Source: Tateyamaria omphalii (GTDB taxonomy: Bacteria > Pseudomonadota > Alphaproteobacteria > Rhodobacterales > Rhodobacteraceae). Taken from it: a DNA stretch of 64,000 bases. This document shows, piece after piece, positions 54,302 through 62,728 of the stretch. The stretch is from NCBI RefSeq assembly GCF_014651375.1, contig NZ_BMWT01000011.1, forward strand, positions 1 to 64,000, read 5' to 3'. The notes under the pieces are model-generated. The model was not told where the DNA came from. It ran no database searches and was given only the letters and a program-made list of their open reading frames with translations. Each line of letters starts with the position of its first letter. Positions within the stretch are counted from its first letter, which is position 1. The translations under genes and the position numbers were made by a program.

Positions 54302-54742
54302 TTGCCTGATGGATCAACACCCCAAGCGCCACTGCTGCAAGATCAGCTTTGCTTTGCACTCTACGCCACTTCACGCGCGTTCACCAAGGCCTATGCCGAT
54401 CTCTTGGGAGACCTGGGCGTGACCTATCCGCAATACCTGACCCTTCTCGTTCTTTGGCAGCATGGTGACCTAGCAGTGCAACAGATCGCGGAGAAACTGG
54501 AAATCGAAGGTGCAACCGCGACGCCAATGATCAAACGCATGGAAACGCTTGGCCTTGTCACACGAACCCGCAGCAAGAAAGACGAAAGATCCGTTGTGGT
54601 GTCCTTGACAGATGCCGGTAAAGCGCTGCGGGACAAAGCTGGGGATATTCCTGAACGCTTGGGCTGCATCGTCAACGTGGACGGCGATCAGGCGCAGAGG
54701 TTGATCAAAGAGCTGAACGCCATCCGTCTTGGAATGTCTTGA
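54302..54742 (+). CDS. MarR-family redox regulator, OhrR type, TTG start
   Basis: 146 residues. The N-terminal Q-D-Q-L-C17-F-A-L-Y-A-T-S-R-A-F-T-K-A-Y is the OhrR signature with the peroxidatic Cys, followed by the winged HTH (Q-I-A-E-K-L-E-I-E-G-A-T-A-T-P-M-I-K-R-M-E) and K-D-E-R-S-V-V-V-S-L-T. No in-frame ATG fits; a TTG at 54302 with AGGA upstream does. OhrR proteins release DNA on oxidation by organic peroxides or hypochlorite. Downstream are a secreted hydrolase and RidA rather than Ohr, so these may be its targets. Confidence 0.87.
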   Translation: MPDGSTPQAPLLQDQLCFALYATSRAFTKAYADLLGDLGVTYPQYLTLLVLWQHGDLAVQQIAEKLEIEGATATPMIKRMETLGLVTRTRSKKDERSVVVSLTDAGKALRDKAGDIPERLGCIVNVDGDQAQRLIKELNAIRLGMS

Positions 54743-54886
54743 CGGCCTGACCCTCGGGAGGTCGGCGGCATCTCAAAGTACAAGTGCATCCCAGCCAAAA
54801 ATGTAGCCCCCTAATTATTTGTAGACTCTATCATTGAGATGGCTTATTACTTTGCACACTATTTAATAGCTCACAAGGATAAGCAA

Positions 54887-55648
54887 ATGACTATCAAAGC
54901 TGCCCTGACATCCGCGTTCGTTGCCGCAACCGTGTTGACGAATTCCGCATCAGCCGACGGTACCCAGCTGACGGCGAAGTCCGTGGTCCTCGTTCATGGC
55001 GCTTTTGCCGACGGCTCGGCGTGGTCGGAAGTCACACCCTTCTTGGAACAGGCCGGACTCGAAGTGATCTCGGTACAAAACCCGCTGGACTCACTGGCTG
55101 GTGATGTCGCCTTTACCGACAGAGCCATCAGCCGCGCAAAGGGTCCCGTTGTTCTCGTTGGCCATTCCTGGGGTGGCCAAGTCATCACAGAGGCCGGTTT
55201 GAACGACAAAGTTCAGTCGCTGGTCTACGTCGCCGCCTACGCACCCGATGCAGGTCAAAGCCTTGGTGAAGCAGCTGAGTTGGACAAGTTCCCAGCCCCC
55301 GGGATCGCGGCCTTGCAACAGGACGAGGCCGGCTATTTCTTCCTACCAGATGACGCGATGGCAAACCTGTTTGCACATGACGTACCCAGAGGTGAAGCGG
55401 AAATCATGGCTGCTACGCAAGGGCTTCTGAACAGCAAGGCCCTTGGGGAACCGGTCAGCCATGCAGCCTGGGAGCACAAGCCCAGCTTCTATGTCATCGC
55501 GGGCGAAGACTACATGACGCCGACAGAATTGCAGCGTCAGTTTGCCAAGAAAATCGGCGCCATCGCCCGAGAAGTTGATGCCAGCCACGCCGTCGCGGTG
55601 TCCCAGCCCAAATTTGTCGCGGATATGATCATCGAAGCCGCGAAGTAA
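54887..55648 (+). CDS. Secreted alpha/beta-hydrolase (salicylate-esterase-like)
   Basis: 253 residues with signal peptide MTIKAALTSAFVAATVLTNSASA. The fold has V-L-V-H-G-A-F-A-D-G-S-A-W, nucleophile G-H-S94-W-G-G, G-E-D-Y-M-T as acid loop and D-A-S-H-A-V as the His motif, all catalytic residues present. It resembles the plant SABP2/HNL-like and bacterial EstC-type small esterases, but exported. AAGGA precedes the ATG. It follows the OhrR-type gene by 144 bases and precedes a secreted RidA gene by 28 bases. Confidence 0.9.
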   Translation: MTIKAALTSAFVAATVLTNSASADGTQLTAKSVVLVHGAFADGSAWSEVTPFLEQAGLEVISVQNPLDSLAGDVAFTDRAISRAKGPVVLVGHSWGGQVITEAGLNDKVQSLVYVAAYAPDAGQSLGEAAELDKFPAPGIAALQQDEAGYFFLPDDAMANLFAHDVPRGEAEIMAATQGLLNSKALGEPVSHAAWEHKPSFYVIAGEDYMTPTELQRQFAKKIGAIAREVDASHAVAVSQPKFVADMIIEAAK

Positions 55649-55676
55649 AAATTCCCAAAAAAGAATGGATCTCAAA

Positions 55677-56165
55677 ATGAAGAACCGTATTGCTTCGGCC
55701 ACTGTTGTACTGGCTATCTTGGCCGCCAGTGCAGCACCCGCCGACCAAGCTCGCACCGGTATCTATCCGGAAGGCAACATTCCGATCGCGCCATACACGC
55801 CGGGTATCAAGACCGACAACGGCTTTCTCTATGTGGCCGGTCAAATCCCGTATGTGAAAGGCGCTCTGCCAGCCCACGCTGCTGACGGCGAGAACGACAT
55901 CCAAGATCAATCAAAGATTGTTATGGAAAACCTCAAGGCTGTGCTGGACGAAGCAGGCTACAGTTTCAATGACGCGGTGCGCACGACGGTCTATCTCTCC
56001 GATATCTCGCTCTATGGCGGGTTCAACGAGGTCTACGCAACCTACTGGAATGAAGGCGACATGCCACCATCCCGCGCGGCAATCGCGGTCAACGCGCTTC
56101 CCGGCGGTAAACCTGGGGCGCCAATACTGGTTGAAGTTTCGATGGTGGCCTACAAGTCGAACTAG
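55677..56165 (+). CDS. Secreted RidA/YjgF-family protein
   Basis: 162 residues. It begins MKNRIASATVVLAILAASAAPA, a signal peptide, followed by a complete RidA fold: A-P-Y-T-P-G-I, F-L-Y-V-A-G-Q-I-P, V-M-E-N-L-K-A-V-L-D-E-A-G, R-T-T-V-Y-L-S-D and P-P-S-R-A-A-I-A-V with the Arg of the active site. Most RidA proteins are cytosolic enamine/imine deaminases; periplasmic ones are less usual. The ATG at 55677 is preferred because the signal peptide begins there; an ATG at 55665 adds four residues. Co-transcription with the hydrolase is likely. Confidence 0.88.
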   Translation: MKNRIASATVVLAILAASAAPADQARTGIYPEGNIPIAPYTPGIKTDNGFLYVAGQIPYVKGALPAHAADGENDIQDQSKIVMENLKAVLDEAGYSFNDAVRTTVYLSDISLYGGFNEVYATYWNEGDMPPSRAAIAVNALPGGKPGAPILVEVSMVAYKSN

Positions 56166-56306
56166 TATCAGGACCGATTGATTTCGGCATGGCGGCATGC
56201 TTCACCGTTCGACAAACGGGCGGTGAACATGGCTGACCTCTTGTCGCTGACCAACGACACCCAAATAGTACGTCCCGAGCCCTCTTCCCCGCGTCCCAGG
56301 CAAGCC

Positions 56307-56774
56307 TCACGTTGACGCCAGGCGCGTGTTGAGCGGGATGAGCCACCACACAATCAGTGAGGCGACAACCATTTCGACCCAAGCCAAGGGAAGCGCGATG
56401 GCTAAGATGCCAAGAGTCGCCATGTTCATGTTGTAAAGGCCCAGCCAAAGGATCACGAAAACTGCCAGCCAAACTCCGGTGCCATAGAGGACGGCGCGGA
56501 AAGCGCAGGCCCCAAACACCCTCATTGCCATCCAAGGTAACACTGTCGCAGTGAGAACCATGACCGTATCCCAAAAGCCCCAAATCATGAACACCGGGAG
56601 ATTCATTGGAGCGACGTCTGGCACCATCGGAAAGGCGTCTCGCATCATTGGCATCACAAAAACGAAATAGCGAAAAACTTCCGAGACATTGATCCAAATG
56701 AAGTTGGCAATAAGCGCCATCTTAAACGACGCGAAACGACTGGTGGCAACCGGTGTCTGAGCAATCATACTCAT
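56307..56774 (-). CDS. Four-helix membrane protein coupled to a TetR regulator
   Basis: 155 residues with four hydrophobic segments. Motifs such as N-F-I-W-I-N-V-S-E-V-F-R-Y-F and P-V-F-M-I-W-G-F-W-D-T-V-M-V are distinctive but I know no named family. Its ATG overlaps the stop of the TetR gene by four bases, so it is made with the regulator and is probably its main target. A transport or membrane-stress role is a guess. Confidence 0.78.
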   Translation of the reverse strand: MSMIAQTPVATSRFASFKMALIANFIWINVSEVFRYFVFVMPMMRDAFPMVPDVAPMNLPVFMIWGFWDTVMVLTATVLPWMAMRVFGACAFRAVLYGTGVWLAVFVILWLGLYNMNMATLGILAIALPLAWVEMVVASLIVWWLIPLNTRLAST

Positions 56775-57358
56775 TTCAAGTTTTCCGTTAGGAGAGTGAG
56801 AAAGTTCTGGACTGCCTGACGCAACTCATCGCCGTCGCTCACACTTCGCGACATGGTCCACAAGCCGTTTGTAAAAATGACCATGACGTTGGCCAGTTGG
56901 ATCGCCTGTTGAGTGTCGAGCTCGGGTGAAGTGTTTTGCAGGTTCGAGGCAAATCCCCGCCTTAGCCTGCTGTTGTGCAGGGCCACCTGTTCCATAACTT
57001 CGGGGTCATCTGGTGCAACCTCTGTAGCGGAGTTAGCCACAAAGCACCCGTACCCAGGGAGCCCCATGCTTTCGCCCAGTGAGATTTGTCGTTCAAAGTA
57101 GTCTGCGACGCTTTCCAGGGTTGCACCCGGCGCCTCCACCACCTTGAACGCGGGTGTCACAACGGCCGTTTGGTACCTGTCGAAACAAGCTAAGAACAAA
57201 GTCTTCTTCCCACCAAAACTGGCATAAATGCCATGACGACTGACCCCTGTAGCCCTCACCAGATCGTCCATCGACGACGCATGAAAGCCGTTAGCCCAAA
57301 AGTGCTGAAGCGCGCGGTCGGCAAGTTCTTCGGAGGTGAACGACGTGGAGCGTGGCAT
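56771..57358 (-). CDS. TetR-family transcriptional regulator
   Basis: 195 residues. The N-terminal HTH (about 8-55) has A-L-Q-H-F-W-A-N-G-F-H-A-S-S-M-D-D-L-V-R-A-T-G-V-S-R-H-G-I-Y-A-S-F-G-G-K-K, and the rest is the helical ligand-binding domain (C-terminal TetR_C like the YxaF/NemR group: G-Y-G-C-F-V-A-N-S). A 16-base perfect palindrome lies 13 bases upstream of the start, a good operator. It overlaps the membrane-protein gene and should autoregulate both. Confidence 0.92.
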   Translation of the reverse strand: MPRSTSFTSEELADRALQHFWANGFHASSMDDLVRATGVSRHGIYASFGGKKTLFLACFDRYQTAVVTPAFKVVEAPGATLESVADYFERQISLGESMGLPGYGCFVANSATEVAPDDPEVMEQVALHNSRLRRGFASNLQNTSPELDTQQAIQLANVMVIFTNGLWTMSRSVSDGDELRQAVQNFLTLLTENLK

Positions 57359-57371
57359 TTGAACACAGTAG

Positions 57372-57387
57372 CAGAATGATCATTCTG
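57372..57387. promoter_or_regulatory. TetR operator candidate
   Basis: CAGAATGATCATTCTG is a perfect 16-base palindrome, 13 bases before the TetR start codon and oriented like operators of this family (A/T-rich inverted half-sites GAATGA/TCATTC). Confidence 0.75.
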
Positions 57388-57633
57388 ATACAAGCAGACT
57401 ACATTGTTTAATGGAGACTGGTGGCCTCTCCGCTCCAGCAACTTCCGAAGAATTAAGTCGCATGCCTGCAGCGAGGGTCCGGTTTGACGGGGCGCATCAC
57501 AGCACGGGCTGCTACGAGTGAATCACGGCTTAGGGTCAGTACCTACCGATGCGCAGGACTGCAGCCAATGTTCGTGATGGAGAACTCGAAATCAAACTCC
57601 GATGGAACCTCGAGCGCTGTCCGAAGTGATTGG
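57388..57633. other. Region between the TetR operator and the GST end of the detoxification operon
   Basis: It should hold the promoter of the TetR gene near its left end. No convincing protein-coding frame. The next frame on the left-going strand is the small ORF at 57634-57813. Confidence 0.4.
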
Positions 57634-57813
57634 TCAGAGCTGTGTCAGGGAATTGGTCCCAACACCAACAGCGTACTCGCCCGCCTTCTTCTCATCGAGA
57701 TCGGCTGCCACCTCTTCCAGAATGCGGCGCATTTCGGGAAGAAGTTTTTTGTTCGATCGTTCGCGACAGGTTGCAAGTTCAACAGTCGAAGACAAGATGA
57801 TACTCCTGTCCAT
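57634..57813 (-). CDS. Possible small protein at the end of the detoxification operon
   Basis: 59 codons from an ATG five bases after the GST stop, MDRSIILSSTVELATCRE continuing to a charged helical stretch (P-E-M-R-R-I-L-E-E-V-A-A-D-L-D-E-K-K-A-G). The position fits an operon member, but there is no clear ribosome site and no recognised family. It could be read as coding or as chance. Confidence 0.3.
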   Translation of the reverse strand: MDRSIILSSTVELATCRERSNKKLLPEMRRILEEVAADLDEKKAGEYAVGVGTNSLTQL

Positions 57814-57818
57814 TCATT

Positions 57819-58487
57819 TCAGGAACCAACGCCGACGGTGGCACCAAAAAAGCCCTTCATCCGCGTTTCCTCTGGTTTGTCGCCGAGTATTTCGACGCCT
57901 GTGATGTAGGCATCCATTTGTCCCAGCCGCTCGTACCAGCGCTTGAGGTTGGGCATGTCAACGAGCGGAATTTGCGCCCGCTCAGTCATGCGAACCCAAG
58001 GCCAAATGGCCATGTCGGCATTGGTGTGCTCGCCCGCTGCAACCCAGTCCTTGCCTTCTAGGCCGCTGTTCAGAACACTCAGAAGGCGCAGAACCTCTGC
58101 CTGGTAGCGTTTGGTTGCGCGGGGCATTTCATTGCCAAAAGCAACGGCGAAAACGAGGAGCTGACCAAACACTGGACCAAGGCCCGCCATCTGCCACATG
58201 AGCCATTGCAACGTTTCAGACTTTTTCTGCACATCTTTGGGCAGGAAGCGTCCGTGTTTCTCAGCCAGATGCATCAGGATCGCGCCGGATTCGATCACGG
58301 TGAAACCATCATCGACCAAGACCGGCACCTTGCCGTTCGGATTGATCTTTAAGAACTCAGGCGTTTTCTGTTCGTTCTTGGAAAAATCAAGATGTACCAA
58401 GTCATAGTCCAGACCTAGGGATTCCAGCAGAATGGTCACTTTGTAGGGATTGGGTGTTGAGTCGGCGTAAACAGTGAGCGTCATCAT
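57819..58487 (-). CDS. Glutathione S-transferase
   Basis: 222 residues. The thioredoxin-like N-terminal half has T-L-T-V-Y-A-D-S-T-P-N-P-Y-K (glutathione site Ser/Asn region), N-P-N-G-K-V-P-V-L and I-E-S-G-A-I, followed by the all-helical C-terminal domain with N-A-D-M-A-I-W-P-W. AAGGA lies just before the double ATG; a second in-frame ATG at 58484 is equally possible. It closes the operon that contains an Asp-nucleophile hydrolase, MAPEG protein and dehalogenase, and would conjugate electrophiles made there. Confidence 0.92.
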   Translation of the reverse strand: MMTLTVYADSTPNPYKVTILLESLGLDYDLVHLDFSKNEQKTPEFLKINPNGKVPVLVDDGFTVIESGAILMHLAEKHGRFLPKDVQKKSETLQWLMWQMAGLGPVFGQLLVFAVAFGNEMPRATKRYQAEVLRLLSVLNSGLEGKDWVAAGEHTNADMAIWPWVRMTERAQIPLVDMPNLKRWYERLGQMDAYITGVEILGDKPEETRMKGFFGATVGVGS

Positions 58488-58516
58488 GGCGTTCCTTTTT
58501 GTGATTGGTGGCAGCG

Positions 58517-59368
58517 TCAGGCTGGCGCACTGACAAATGGTTGGACGGCGGAAAGCCATTCATCCGGTGCATCCTGTGGAATCCAATGAGAAGCGTTTCT
58601 GACGCGAACCAGCCTGGCCTCCGGGATGTCGTTGGCAAGGCGTTCTCCATCCGAGATGGGTTGCCAAGGGTCGTCTTCGCCCCAGACAAGCAACGTTTTC
58701 GCAGAAATCTTGTGGTGACGCCCAACCAACATGGTCGTGTGGCTGGTGTTCAGGCCTGATGCATTGCGCGCGAGGCTAACTTTGCCTGCATCAGTGATGT
58801 AAGGCGCAACGATGCCTTCGACGAATTCTTTGGTTAGGCGCTCCTTGCGCGACAGGCCATCATCGAAACCACCGACTAGAAACTCGCGGATCTCTGCGTT
58901 AGGCCTCCGCGCCCAGTCTGGATGACCAACGCTGATCATGTCGTCTATGGGCCAACTATCATATGCAACAGTATTCGAGAGCACGAGCTTGTCCACACGC
59001 TCGGCATTTTCAATGGCCATGATGAGAGCAACACCGCCCCCAGTGTCATGACCGACCAACGCGGCGTTGCTGATGTCCAGCGCGTTCATGAGTGAGACGA
59101 TCATATCTCTTTGCGCGCGCAGGGATCGATCGAACAGGTCCCGCTGATCAGACATACCGTGCCCGATGAAATCCGGAGCAATAACACGGTTGGTTTTGGC
59201 CAAACGATCCAAGACCTCGTGGTAGAGGAATGACCAGGTGGGGATGCCGTGCATCACGATCAGTAGCGGGCCTTCGCCCAGGTCCGAATAAGCGATGTCG
59301 ATCGGAATGTGCGCAACAGCATCAAGCGTGATGTGCTTCTGTCTGGCTACAAAATCTTCATGCTTCAT
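58517..59368 (-). CDS. Alpha/beta-hydrolase with Asp nucleophile (dehalogenase/epoxide-hydrolase type)
   Basis: 283 residues. The oxyanion loop H-G-I-P-T-W-S-F-L-Y and the nucleophile elbow G-H-D108-T-G-G, where Asp replaces Ser, place it with haloalkane dehalogenases, haloacetate dehalogenases or epoxide hydrolases. The acid G-E-D-D-P-W and C-terminal N-A-S-H-W-I-P-Q-D-A-P complete the triad. It is cytosolic, without a signal peptide. It differs from the second, exported enzyme two genes upstream. Confidence 0.88.
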   Translation of the reverse strand: MKHEDFVARQKHITLDAVAHIPIDIAYSDLGEGPLLIVMHGIPTWSFLYHEVLDRLAKTNRVIAPDFIGHGMSDQRDLFDRSLRAQRDMIVSLMNALDISNAALVGHDTGGGVALIMAIENAERVDKLVLSNTVAYDSWPIDDMISVGHPDWARRPNAEIREFLVGGFDDGLSRKERLTKEFVEGIVAPYITDAGKVSLARNASGLNTSHTTMLVGRHHKISAKTLLVWGEDDPWQPISDGERLANDIPEARLVRVRNASHWIPQDAPDEWLSAVQPFVSAPA

Positions 59369-59431
59369 TCCGCGGCTCCTTCAAAATCGAAAGGTCGGGC
59401 CAGCATCATGCGGCCCGACCCGAATGTGACA

Positions 59432-59827
59432 TCAGTAGCCAATGAAGAAGCCGGCGACGTAGAAAGGCAGAGCAAAGAAGCCCAGCGACCAAACCATTGT
59501 GCGGATCGGTACAAGGCCCATCGCGTAGGCTGGCAAGTAGAGCACCCGCGCAATCATGAAGGCGATTGCCGCGTACTCGGTCCAGGCATTGGAGACACCT
59601 TCGATTTGGCTGACGATCACCAGGGGCGCAAAGACCGCAACGGCTTCGGTCCCGTTCTTCGCTGCGCGACGGAGGCGGCCCGCCAGAGGCGTTTCCTCAA
59701 TTGGCGTTTCCCGATTGGACAAGCTGTAAGCGCTGCCTTGGGAGGCAGACATGTTGAGCTGTTGAAACAGGATGGTCAGGTAGGTCATGATGCCCGCGAC
59801 AAGCAGGGCCCATAGTTCGATATTCAT
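59432..59827 (-). CDS. MAPEG-family membrane protein
   Basis: 131 residues with four hydrophobic segments. R-x-x-R-A-A-K-N-G-T-E-A in the first cytoplasmic loop and A-R-V-L-Y-L-P-A-Y-A-M-G-L-V-P in the third and fourth helices are the MAPEG signature (membrane-associated eicosanoid/glutathione enzymes). Bacterial members include membrane glutathione transferases. Beside a GST and two dehalogenase-type hydrolases, it supports glutathione-linked detoxification. Confidence 0.88.
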   Translation of the reverse strand: MNIELWALLVAGIMTYLTILFQQLNMSASQGSAYSLSNRETPIEETPLAGRLRRAAKNGTEAVAVFAPLVIVSQIEGVSNAWTEYAAIAFMIARVLYLPAYAMGLVPIRTMVWSLGFFALPFYVAGFFIGY

Positions 59828-59856
59828 GGTCTTGGTCTTTCTGTTTTATGTGACGA

Positions 59857-60870
59857 TCAGTATGCGTTGCGGCGAAGCCAGTCGTGGATGCCTGCCCCGA
59901 TCAAGTCGGGGTGGTCTTCTTGGAGGAAGTGCAAGCCACGCCCAAGGAAGCGGACTTCCAGGTTAGGCACGTTTTGCACCATGTAAGCGACGACCGGTTC
60001 GGGGGTCAGAACACCGGGCGTGGAATAGAAAAGCAGTTTCGGAATCTTGCTGGCGTAGAGCCATTCGCCGTTAGCGACGATCTCGGTCGTCGTGGTTTCG
60101 GGCTCACCGCCGATGGGAATCTCGCGTGGCCATTGCAGGGTGGGCAGACGGCTTTCGCGCGTCGGGTATGGCGCTCGGTAAGCGTCCATCTCCTCCTCTG
60201 TCATGGCGCGTGACACGCCAAAGTTGGGCAGAACCTCTTCGACAAAGAAATTCCCGTCCAGAACCATTTGCTCGCCCTGCCCGGGTGTGCGCAGGGCGCG
60301 GAACAATTCGCCGGTCTCGCCCATGGCTTCATAACTCGGGACGGGCATCGAGGGTGGGACAATGGCTTCCATGAAGGACATGGCGCGCACGTTGTCCTGG
60401 TTAAGTCGCGCATAGCGCATCCCCAGGGCAGATCCCCAATCGTGAATTACGAGAGTGATATCGCTTAGTCCGAGGGCTTCAATAAAACCGTCGAGATACG
60501 TTGCATGTTCTTCGAAAGTATACCCGATCTTGGGCTTGTCGCTGTCGCCCATGCCGATCAGGTCGAGGGCAATCGCCCGATAATCGCCCTGCACGTAAGG
60601 AATGATATTCCGCCAAAGGTAAGATGACGTCGGGTTGCCATGCAGAAAGAGAACCACAGGGCCATCACCTTCATCGACATAGGCCATTTCAGAGCCATTC
60701 ACCGAGATCCGCTTCTTTTCAAACGGGAACCTAGCCGAGATTTCGAGGCCATATGGCGCATTATCCGTGACGGTCCGGGCTTGAGCCATCGGCGCCGGAA
60801 GCGTGACACCAGCACCAGCGGCGAGAACGGCAGTTTTAAAGAGATCGCGGCGATTGATTGAACTGTTCAT
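59857..60870 (-). CDS. Tat-exported haloalkane dehalogenase-type hydrolase
   Basis: 337 residues. The N-terminus M-N-S-S-I-N-R-R-D-L-F-K is a twin-arginine signal, followed by a hydrophobic stretch and A-Q-A. The catalytic set is that of haloalkane dehalogenases: H-G-N79-P-T-S-S-Y-L-W, nucleophile H-D144-W145-G, acid E168 and H314 in R-G-L-H-F-L-Q-E-D-H-P. N79 and W145 would hold the halide. Few haloalkane dehalogenases are exported, which suggests action on external or periplasmic halogenated compounds. Upstream are the MDR and SDR genes; downstream MAPEG. Confidence 0.9.
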   Translation of the reverse strand: MNSSINRRDLFKTAVLAAGAGVTLPAPMAQARTVTDNAPYGLEISARFPFEKKRISVNGSEMAYVDEGDGPVVLFLHGNPTSSYLWRNIIPYVQGDYRAIALDLIGMGDSDKPKIGYTFEEHATYLDGFIEALGLSDITLVIHDWGSALGMRYARLNQDNVRAMSFMEAIVPPSMPVPSYEAMGETGELFRALRTPGQGEQMVLDGNFFVEEVLPNFGVSRAMTEEEMDAYRAPYPTRESRLPTLQWPREIPIGGEPETTTTEIVANGEWLYASKIPKLLFYSTPGVLTPEPVVAYMVQNVPNLEVRFLGRGLHFLQEDHPDLIGAGIHDWLRRNAY

Positions 60871-60896
60871 GGGAATGGCCTTTCAGTGTGAATGGA

Positions 60897-61916
60897 TCAG
60901 ATTTGGGGTTTGCCGAGAACAGTTTTGCCCACGGCTTTGCCGCTCTCTGCGATCGCGTGCGCCTTGCGCAGCGTCCCAACCGTGAGAGGCCCCAAATTCT
61001 TAGTCGCCGTGGTTTTCAGGGTGCCGTCTTCGATCATCGCGGCGGTTTGCCCGAGATAGATGCCTTGTTTGTGCATATCCGATGTACTGAACATTGGGCG
61101 GGTGAACATGAACTCCCAGATCAGCGCGACGGACTTCGTCTTGAGAAGGGAGATGTCGATCTTTTGGGCGTCCGGGTCGTCAATCAGGACAAGTTTGCCC
61201 TGAGGCTCAATTATGTCTGCGTAGGCTGGAAAATGCGTTTCGCTCGCTGTGAGGCCCGCGATCAGATCTACTTTGATCTTCTTCCTTTCGAGCTGTGCCT
61301 TCATATCACGCGCATGATTGATGATGTGATGTGCACCCATTTCCTTGACCCATTTACGGGTCTTGGGACGGGACGCCGTAGCGATAACGGTCAGGTTGGT
61401 GAAATGTCTCGCCAACTGGATCGGGATGGAACCGACACCGCCTGCGCCGCCGATGATCAGCAGGGTTTTTCCCTCCCCACCGCGATGAGTTAAACCGAAG
61501 CGATCAAAAATGATTTCCCAAGCAGTGATCGACGTTAGAGGCAGGGCTGCCGCTTCTTCAGCCGTGATATTCGTCGGTGCTTTGGACGCAATCCGTTCAT
61601 CAACGACCTGCATCTCAGCGTTGGACCCCTGGCGCCCCAAGGCACCCGCGTACCAAACAAGATCACCGGGCTGAAGCTCGGCAACTCCGGGTCCGGTTGA
61701 TAAAACCCGGCCCACCGCGTCGAACCCAAGCACATGGTGCCCCTGCTCGAGAGGAGGGAGAACTTGGCGTAGTTTGGCATCAGCGGGGTTCACGGACACC
61801 GCCTCGATCTCCACCAGCAACTCACGTTCCTTGGCAACCGGTTCAGGGAGGTCGATCACCTCAAAGACATCATCATTGTCGACGGACAGGTTCTTTGAAA
61901 AGCCAATGGCGCGCAT
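60897..61916 (-). CDS. MDR-family oxidoreductase, quinone reductase-type (no zinc)
   Basis: 339 residues. The N-terminal GroES-like part has A-V-S-V-N-P-A-D-A-K-L-R and H-V-L-G-F-D-A-V-G, without the catalytic zinc Cys/His-Glu set. The Rossmann part has G-G-A-G-G-V-G-S, typical of NADPH-dependent quinone oxidoreductase/enoyl reductase-like enzymes (ZADH group). It probably reduces alpha,beta-unsaturated or quinoid products in the operon. It starts 57 bases after the SDR stop. Confidence 0.9.
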   Translation of the reverse strand: MRAIGFSKNLSVDNDDVFEVIDLPEPVAKERELLVEIEAVSVNPADAKLRQVLPPLEQGHHVLGFDAVGRVLSTGPGVAELQPGDLVWYAGALGRQGSNAEMQVVDERIASKAPTNITAEEAAALPLTSITAWEIIFDRFGLTHRGGEGKTLLIIGGAGGVGSIPIQLARHFTNLTVIATASRPKTRKWVKEMGAHHIINHARDMKAQLERKKIKVDLIAGLTASETHFPAYADIIEPQGKLVLIDDPDAQKIDISLLKTKSVALIWEFMFTRPMFSTSDMHKQGIYLGQTAAMIEDGTLKTTATKNLGPLTVGTLRKAHAIAESGKAVGKTVLGKPQI

Positions 61917-61973
61917 GATTTTGGACCTTTTGAAATTCGTCGGCTCGCCATGGCAACGCCTTGTACGTCTGGA

Positions 61974-62723
61974 TCAGACCTGGGCGTGCCCGCCATCGAC
62001 GGCGAGTTCGGTGCCAGTGATGTAAGCAGCCTGATCGGACGCGAGGAATGTGATGGCGTTGGCGATATCTTCAACCGTGCCCATGCGAGCGAGTGGCACC
62101 TGACGGACAAACTCCTGCTTCACACCTTCGATCTGCTCAGGCGGAAGTCCAAGGCGGTCCATACCTGGCGTTGGGATGGGACCAGGAGAGACAACATTTG
62201 CCCGAATACCTTTCGGCGACAGCTCGGTTGCCAAGGAGCGTACCAGGCCGCGGAGGGCCGCCTTTGACGGGCCGTAGACCGTCATTGCGGCAAAGCCTTT
62301 TGATCCTGCGGCAGAGCCGAGGAAGACAAAGGAGCCGCCGTCGCGGACGTGAGGCAGGGCCTTCTGCGCGGTGAAATACGCGCCCTTGAAGTTCCGATCG
62401 AGATCTTCGTCAAACAAAGCCTCGTCCATCATTTCGAAAGGCCGCACGACCGCACCGCCTGCAGCGGCGACAACAATGTCAATCTTGCCGTACTTGGCCG
62501 CGACGTCTTCAACGAAGGAACCAATGGCTTCGACAGAGGTCATATCGACCGACTTGCCCAGAACATCTCCGCCGATTTCAGCCTTTGCGGTGCTCAGCTT
62601 TTCTTGTGAACGGCCGGTGATGGCGACTTGGGCACCCTCGGCGGCGAACATCTTGGCGGTCGCAAGTCCGATGCCGCTGTTGCCGCCTGTAATGATCACA
62701 GATTTTCCGGCGAAACGTGCCAT
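61974..62723 (-). CDS. Short-chain dehydrogenase/reductase
   Basis: 249 residues from ATG 62723, with GGTGAG just upstream. The cofactor motif T-G-G-N-S-G-I-G is near residue 12, the N-A-A-G equivalent reads A-A-A-G-G, and the catalytic S-x12-Y-x3-K site is S-A-A-G-S-K-G-F-A-A-M-T-V-Y-G-P-S-K. The C-terminal I-T-G-T-E-L-A-V-D-G-G is standard. It probably oxidises an alcohol released by the dehalogenase, an inference from context. Confidence 0.92.
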   Translation of the reverse strand: MARFAGKSVIITGGNSGIGLATAKMFAAEGAQVAITGRSQEKLSTAKAEIGGDVLGKSVDMTSVEAIGSFVEDVAAKYGKIDIVVAAAGGAVVRPFEMMDEALFDEDLDRNFKGAYFTAQKALPHVRDGGSFVFLGSAAGSKGFAAMTVYGPSKAALRGLVRSLATELSPKGIRANVVSPGPIPTPGMDRLGLPPEQIEGVKQEFVRQVPLARMGTVEDIANAITFLASDQAAYITGTELAVDGGHAQV

Positions 62724-62728
62724 GATAC

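Noticed and set aside
56201-56227. Inverted repeat TTCACCG ... CGGTGAA after the RidA gene as terminator
   Set aside because: Stem of seven pairs with a 13-base loop and no T-run; it may be a chance repeat.
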